DNA of 64,000 nt from Bacillota bacterium (GTDB taxonomy: Bacteria; Bacillota; Clostridia; Lachnospirales; Lachnospiraceae). The translations under genes and the position numbers were made by a program. The notes beneath the pieces were generated by a model, which saw only the letters and a program-made list of their open reading frames with translations, made no database searches and was not told the origin of the DNA. The DNA lies in the NCBI GenBank assembly GCA_023409535.1, contig JAEYGZ010000013.1, positions 189,966 to 253,965 on the forward strand. Direction: 5' to 3'. Positions 61,542 to 64,000 of this stretch are shown one piece after another; within the stretch, counting starts at the first letter, position 1; each line of letters starts with the position of its first letter.

Positions 61542-62592
61542 GGCTATATGGAAGAAGATAATACAGTTTCACCTGTTTTTTCCGCTGCTGTGTCTGGTGA
61601 TTGTCTTATTATTTAATTTGTTCAAGACACCCGCCTTTTTTCGGATTTCCATCAATAACGGCGTATTTTACGGATATATCATTGATATCCTGAACCGGTC
61701 CAGCGAATTGATTATATTGGCGGTCGGAATGACCCTGGTAGTTGCGGCCTCCGGCGGTACGGATATCTCGGTGGGGGCGGTAAGTGCGGTTGCGGGAGCG
61801 GTCAGTATTTATGCCTTGATCGGCGGAGTGTCCCTGGATACGGTATACCGGATGCCCTACGGCTTGGCAATACTGCTTGGAATTCTGGCAGGAACTGCCT
61901 GCGGGGCTTTTAACGGCTTCCTGGTGGCCAGGCTGAAGATTCAGCCGATGGTCGCAACCCTGATCCTGTTCACGGCAGGCAGGGGAATTGCCCAGGTGCT
62001 GACCCAGGGCTTCATTCTCTACGTCAGAGACGACCGGTTTAAATATCTGGGGAACTTTATACCGGGAGTCCCCCTGGCAACGCCGGTTTTTGTTGCGGCG
62101 GCGGTAGTTGCCATAACCATACTTGTGCTTCGAAGAACAGCCCTGGGGCTGTACATTCAGACGGTAGGCATCAATGCCAAGGCTGCCAGGCTGGTAGGCC
62201 TTAATTCCGGTCTGATCATATTCCTTGCTTATGCCTTCAGCGGTTTATGTGCCGGAATTGCCGGTATGATTATAACCTCACGGGTTCATTCGATAGATGC
62301 CAACAATGCGGGGCTGTACCTGGAGCTGGATGCAATCCTGGCGGTTGCCATCGGCGGCAACCATCTGGGCGGCGGGAAATTTTCCCTGATCGGAAGTGTC
62401 ATCGGTGCCGTCACTATTCAGGCACTCACTACTTCGCTGTATGCCATGCGGGTGACGGCGGATCAGCTTCCGGTGTATAAGGCTGTGGTGGTTATTATTA
62501 TTGTTGCCCTTCAGTCGCCCGTTCTTCGCAGGGCGATGGCTGCGGCAAGGAACAGGCTCTCCGGGAGACTTGGAAGGAAGGTGGCGCCATGA
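61531..62592 (+). CDS. Sugar ABC transporter permease, YtfT-like
   Basis: 353 residues, eight to ten helices, family 2 permease (RbsC-like). Motifs: GMTLVVAASGGTDISVGAVSAVAGAVSIYAL and VARLKIQPMVATLILFTAGRGIAQVLTQG, then AIGGNHLGGGKFSLIGSVIGAVTIQAL. It overlaps the ATPase by 11 bases, with GGAGGTGGTAAGG before ATG 61531. It forms a heterodimeric channel with the next gene. Confidence 0.92.
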   Translation: MKHKAIWKKIIQFHLFFPLLCLVIVLLFNLFKTPAFFRISINNGVFYGYIIDILNRSSELIILAVGMTLVVAASGGTDISVGAVSAVAGAVSIYALIGGVSLDTVYRMPYGLAILLGILAGTACGAFNGFLVARLKIQPMVATLILFTAGRGIAQVLTQGFILYVRDDRFKYLGNFIPGVPLATPVFVAAAVVAITILVLRRTALGLYIQTVGINAKAARLVGLNSGLIIFLAYAFSGLCAGIAGMIITSRVHSIDANNAGLYLELDAILAVAIGGNHLGGGKFSLIGSVIGAVTIQALTTSLYAMRVTADQLPVYKAVVVIIIVALQSPVLRRAMAAARNRLSGRLGRKVAP

Positions 62593-63659
62593 TACATAAA
62601 ATCAGAGACCGGTTCGGAGCCACAACATTTCTGCTGCTCATCACCATACTGCTGTTTCTTCTGATGTATGTTACCGGAATGATCATCTTTCAGGACAAGA
62701 ACTTCGGAAGACTGCAGGTATTCTTAAATCTGTTCATCAGTAATGCGGGGCTTATCGTGGCGTCGGTGGGGATGACCATGGTTTTGATCACCGGGGGGAT
62801 TGATATTTCCGTCGGATCTGTAGTAGCCGTTACCTGTATGCTGCTGGCCTGGATGATGGAGAATAAGGGCATCGGAGCAATTCCAGCCATATTGATTGTT
62901 CTTATCCTGGGGACGCTGTTCGGACTGCTGCAGGGATGGCTGATCGCCTACTTAAAGATCCAGCCCTTCATTGTTACTCTGGCCGGAATGTTCTTTGCCA
63001 GAGGTATGACGGCAATCATCAGTGTCAACATGATAACCATCACCAATAAAACCTTCCTGGCGATGGCGGGTGCCAAGCTGTATCTTCCATTCGGCGGGAC
63101 GGTGAACCGGAAGGGAGTTATGATTTATCCTTATATCTATCCCAGTGTAATTATTGCGCTGCTGGTGCTTCTTGGGGTTTTCCTCATGCTCAGGTATACA
63201 AAGTTCGGCCGTTCCGTCTATGCCGTCGGCGGCAACGAACAGTCCGCACTCCTGATGGGACTGAATGTAAAGAGAACCAAGCTGAAGGTATATGTATTGA
63301 ATGGCTTTCTGGCTGCCCTGGCAGGATATGTGTTCTGTCTCAATACCAGCGGCGGCTTTGTGGAGCAGGCCAAGGGCTTTGAGATGGAGGCGATTGCATC
63401 TGCAGTCATCGGAGGAACCCTGCTCACGGGGGGAGTCGGCAATGTTCTCGGAAGCCTGTTCGGAGTGCTGATTAAGGGAACCATCGAGACCTTTATAACC
63501 TTTCAGGGGACACTATCCTCCTGGTGGACGAAGATCGTCATCTCCGTACTGCTCTGCTTCTTCATCGTTCTTCAAAGCGTACTGGTATCGGTAAAACATA
63601 AGAAAACGGTACTCCCAAAGGCAAAACCGGACAATATCCGCAAAAAAATTGCCGGCTGA
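62589..63659 (+). CDS. Sugar ABC transporter permease, YjfF-like
   Basis: 356 residues of the same permease family: SVGMTMVLITGGIDISVGSVVAVTCMLLAW, AYLKIQPFIVTLAGMFFARGMTAIIS, VYAVGGNEQSALLMGLNVKRTK and AVIGGTLLTGGVGNVLGSLFGVLIKGTIE. It overlaps ytfT as ATGA. It completes a YtfQ-YtfR-YtfT-YjfF-type importer, which is usually for galactofuranose in its pyranose/furanose forms. Confidence 0.92.
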   Translation: MIHKIRDRFGATTFLLLITILLFLLMYVTGMIIFQDKNFGRLQVFLNLFISNAGLIVASVGMTMVLITGGIDISVGSVVAVTCMLLAWMMENKGIGAIPAILIVLILGTLFGLLQGWLIAYLKIQPFIVTLAGMFFARGMTAIISVNMITITNKTFLAMAGAKLYLPFGGTVNRKGVMIYPYIYPSVIIALLVLLGVFLMLRYTKFGRSVYAVGGNEQSALLMGLNVKRTKLKVYVLNGFLAALAGYVFCLNTSGGFVEQAKGFEMEAIASAVIGGTLLTGGVGNVLGSLFGVLIKGTIETFITFQGTLSSWWTKIVISVLLCFFIVLQSVLVSVKHKKTVLPKAKPDNIRKKIAG

Positions 63660-63672
63660 AGCTGAATTCTTA

Positions 63673-63701
63673 TTGACCTTTCCGCAACCTTTTGCTATAG
63701 T
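63673..63701 (+). promoter_or_regulatory. thiT promoter
   Basis: TTGACC (63673-63678), 17-base spacer, TATAGT (63696-63701). Expected start of transcription is near 63708, directly ahead of the TPP riboswitch. Confidence 0.8.
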
Positions 63702-63710
63702 AATAGCGTC

Positions 63711-63830
63711 AAATAAATAAAAGGGGAGCTCGCAGTAAGCGGGCTGAGAGTAAGCTGTTATGCTTAGACCCGTAACCTGATTTGGATAATGCCAACGTAG
63801 GGAAATAGTGTTAATTGCAATGATTTATTT
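63711..63830 (+). ncRNA. TPP riboswitch (THI element)
   Basis: Conserved core segments are readable in order: GGGGAGC (63723-63729), GGGCTGAGAG near 63742, ACCCGTAACCTGATTTGGAT near 63768, and AATGCCAACGTAGGGAAA near 63789. AAATAAAT (63711-63718) can pair with ATTTATTT (63823-63830) as P1. It precedes a terminator, so thiamine pyrophosphate should favour termination. Confidence 0.95.
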
Positions 63831-63831
63831 T

Positions 63832-63863
63832 TCGGCATACTCTTTTTGGGTATGCCGATTTTT
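63832..63863 (+). terminator. Riboswitch expression-platform terminator
   Basis: TCGGCATAC (63832-63840) pairs with GTATGCCGA (63850-63858) and is followed by a T-run. It lies between the TPP aptamer and thiT and would be used when TPP is bound. Confidence 0.9.
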
Positions 63864-63905
63864 GTTCTTCCGGCTCCTTAAAATTTTGTAAAAAGGGGAA
63901 TCTTT

Positions 63906-64000
63906 ATGAACAATGTAAGCAGTAAAACAAGAAAACTTACAAACAGTGCTATAATGATAGCGCTTTCGTTGGTGCTTTCGTTTTTCGCGGTGTTTAAGGC
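63906..64000 (+). CDS. thiT: Thiamine transporter ThiT, partial (cut by window end)
   Basis: Only the first 31 codons are present: a basic start (MNNVSSKTRKLTNSAIMIAL), then a hydrophobic stretch SLVLSFFAVFK. This opening, directly behind a TPP riboswitch and terminator, fits ThiT, the substrate-binding membrane subunit of the ECF-type thiamine importer. GGGGAATC precedes ATG 63906. Assignment rests mostly on the riboswitch. Confidence 0.75.
   Translation, partial: MNNVSSKTRKLTNSAIMIALSLVLSFFAVFK

Noticed and set aside
1..64000. CRISPR arrays, tRNA/rRNA genes, intact transposases or prophage
   Set aside because: No regularly spaced repeats, cloverleaf or rRNA stretches, or transposase/integrase motifs were seen in either strand by eye.

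Overview
The window looks like chromosome of a spore-forming, plant-polysaccharide-degrading clostridium, most likely Lachnospiraceae (Lachnoclostridium/Anaerocolumna-like). This rests on strong GGAGG ribosome-binding sites, a moderate-to-low GC content judged by eye, YesM/YesN-type two-component pairs beside sugar ABC importers, the AraR/AraA/AraD set, a VanG-type cluster and a LysM/GH18 spore-type protein. No rRNA, tRNA, CRISPR array, intact insertion sequence or prophage was seen. The genus is inferred from gene content only.

Layout. 1-3.3 kb: carbohydrate ABC importer (binding protein and two permeases). 3.4-7.6 kb: YesM-like kinase, YesN-like regulator and a convergent AraC regulator. 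7.9-10.8 kb: GH43 and GH88 enzymes behind near-identical upstream elements. 11-13 kb: MarR regulator and MATE pump with a double palindromic operator. 13.2-18.7 kb: two divergent ECF-sigma units, one with an ABC exporter and one with an anti-sigma-like membrane protein. 18.7-23.9 kb: AraR repressor divergent from arabinose isomerase, ribulose-phosphate epimerase and an FGGY kinase. 23.9-25.7 kb: AT-rich scar with inverted repeats, gene fragments and a frameshifted DUF3888 gene. 25.7-27.3 kb: metallo-beta-lactamase-fold hydrolase and TrmO. 27.5-34.6 kb: AraC regulator, a 1130-residue DUF5107/TPR protein and a GH2 enzyme. 34.7-36 kb: LysM/GH18-like protein lacking its catalytic residues. 36-46.9 kb (minus strand): complete C-P lyase operon phnDCEEGHIJKML plus a PHP phosphodiesterase and a hexapeptide transferase. 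47.3-52.2 kb: vanRS, vanG, vanXY and a soluble racemase. 52.3-54.3 kb: GntR-controlled ABC exporter. 54.5-55.4 kb: PadR-DUF4180 fusion. 55.6-63.7 kb: second YesMN pair and a YtfQRT/YjfF-type furanose importer. 63.7-64 kb: TPP riboswitch and the start of thiT.

How it works together. Much of the window serves hemicellulose and pectin side-chain use: oligosaccharide import, intracellular GH43/GH88/GH2/DUF5107 enzymes, then arabinose to D-xylulose 5-phosphate. The phn operon supplies phosphate from phosphonates. The van cluster should remodel peptidoglycan termini from D-Ala to D-Ser. Several control sites can be read directly: AraR, MarR and PadR palindromes, a putative VanR direct-repeat box at two promoters, hairpins after the binding-protein genes of both sugar importers, and a TPP riboswitch.

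The best candidates for something new are the AraC-DUF5107/TPR-GH2 operon, the shared VanR box with a hairpin at the vanG start site, the catalytically dead GH18 protein, and the repeat-rich scar at 23.9-25.7 kb.
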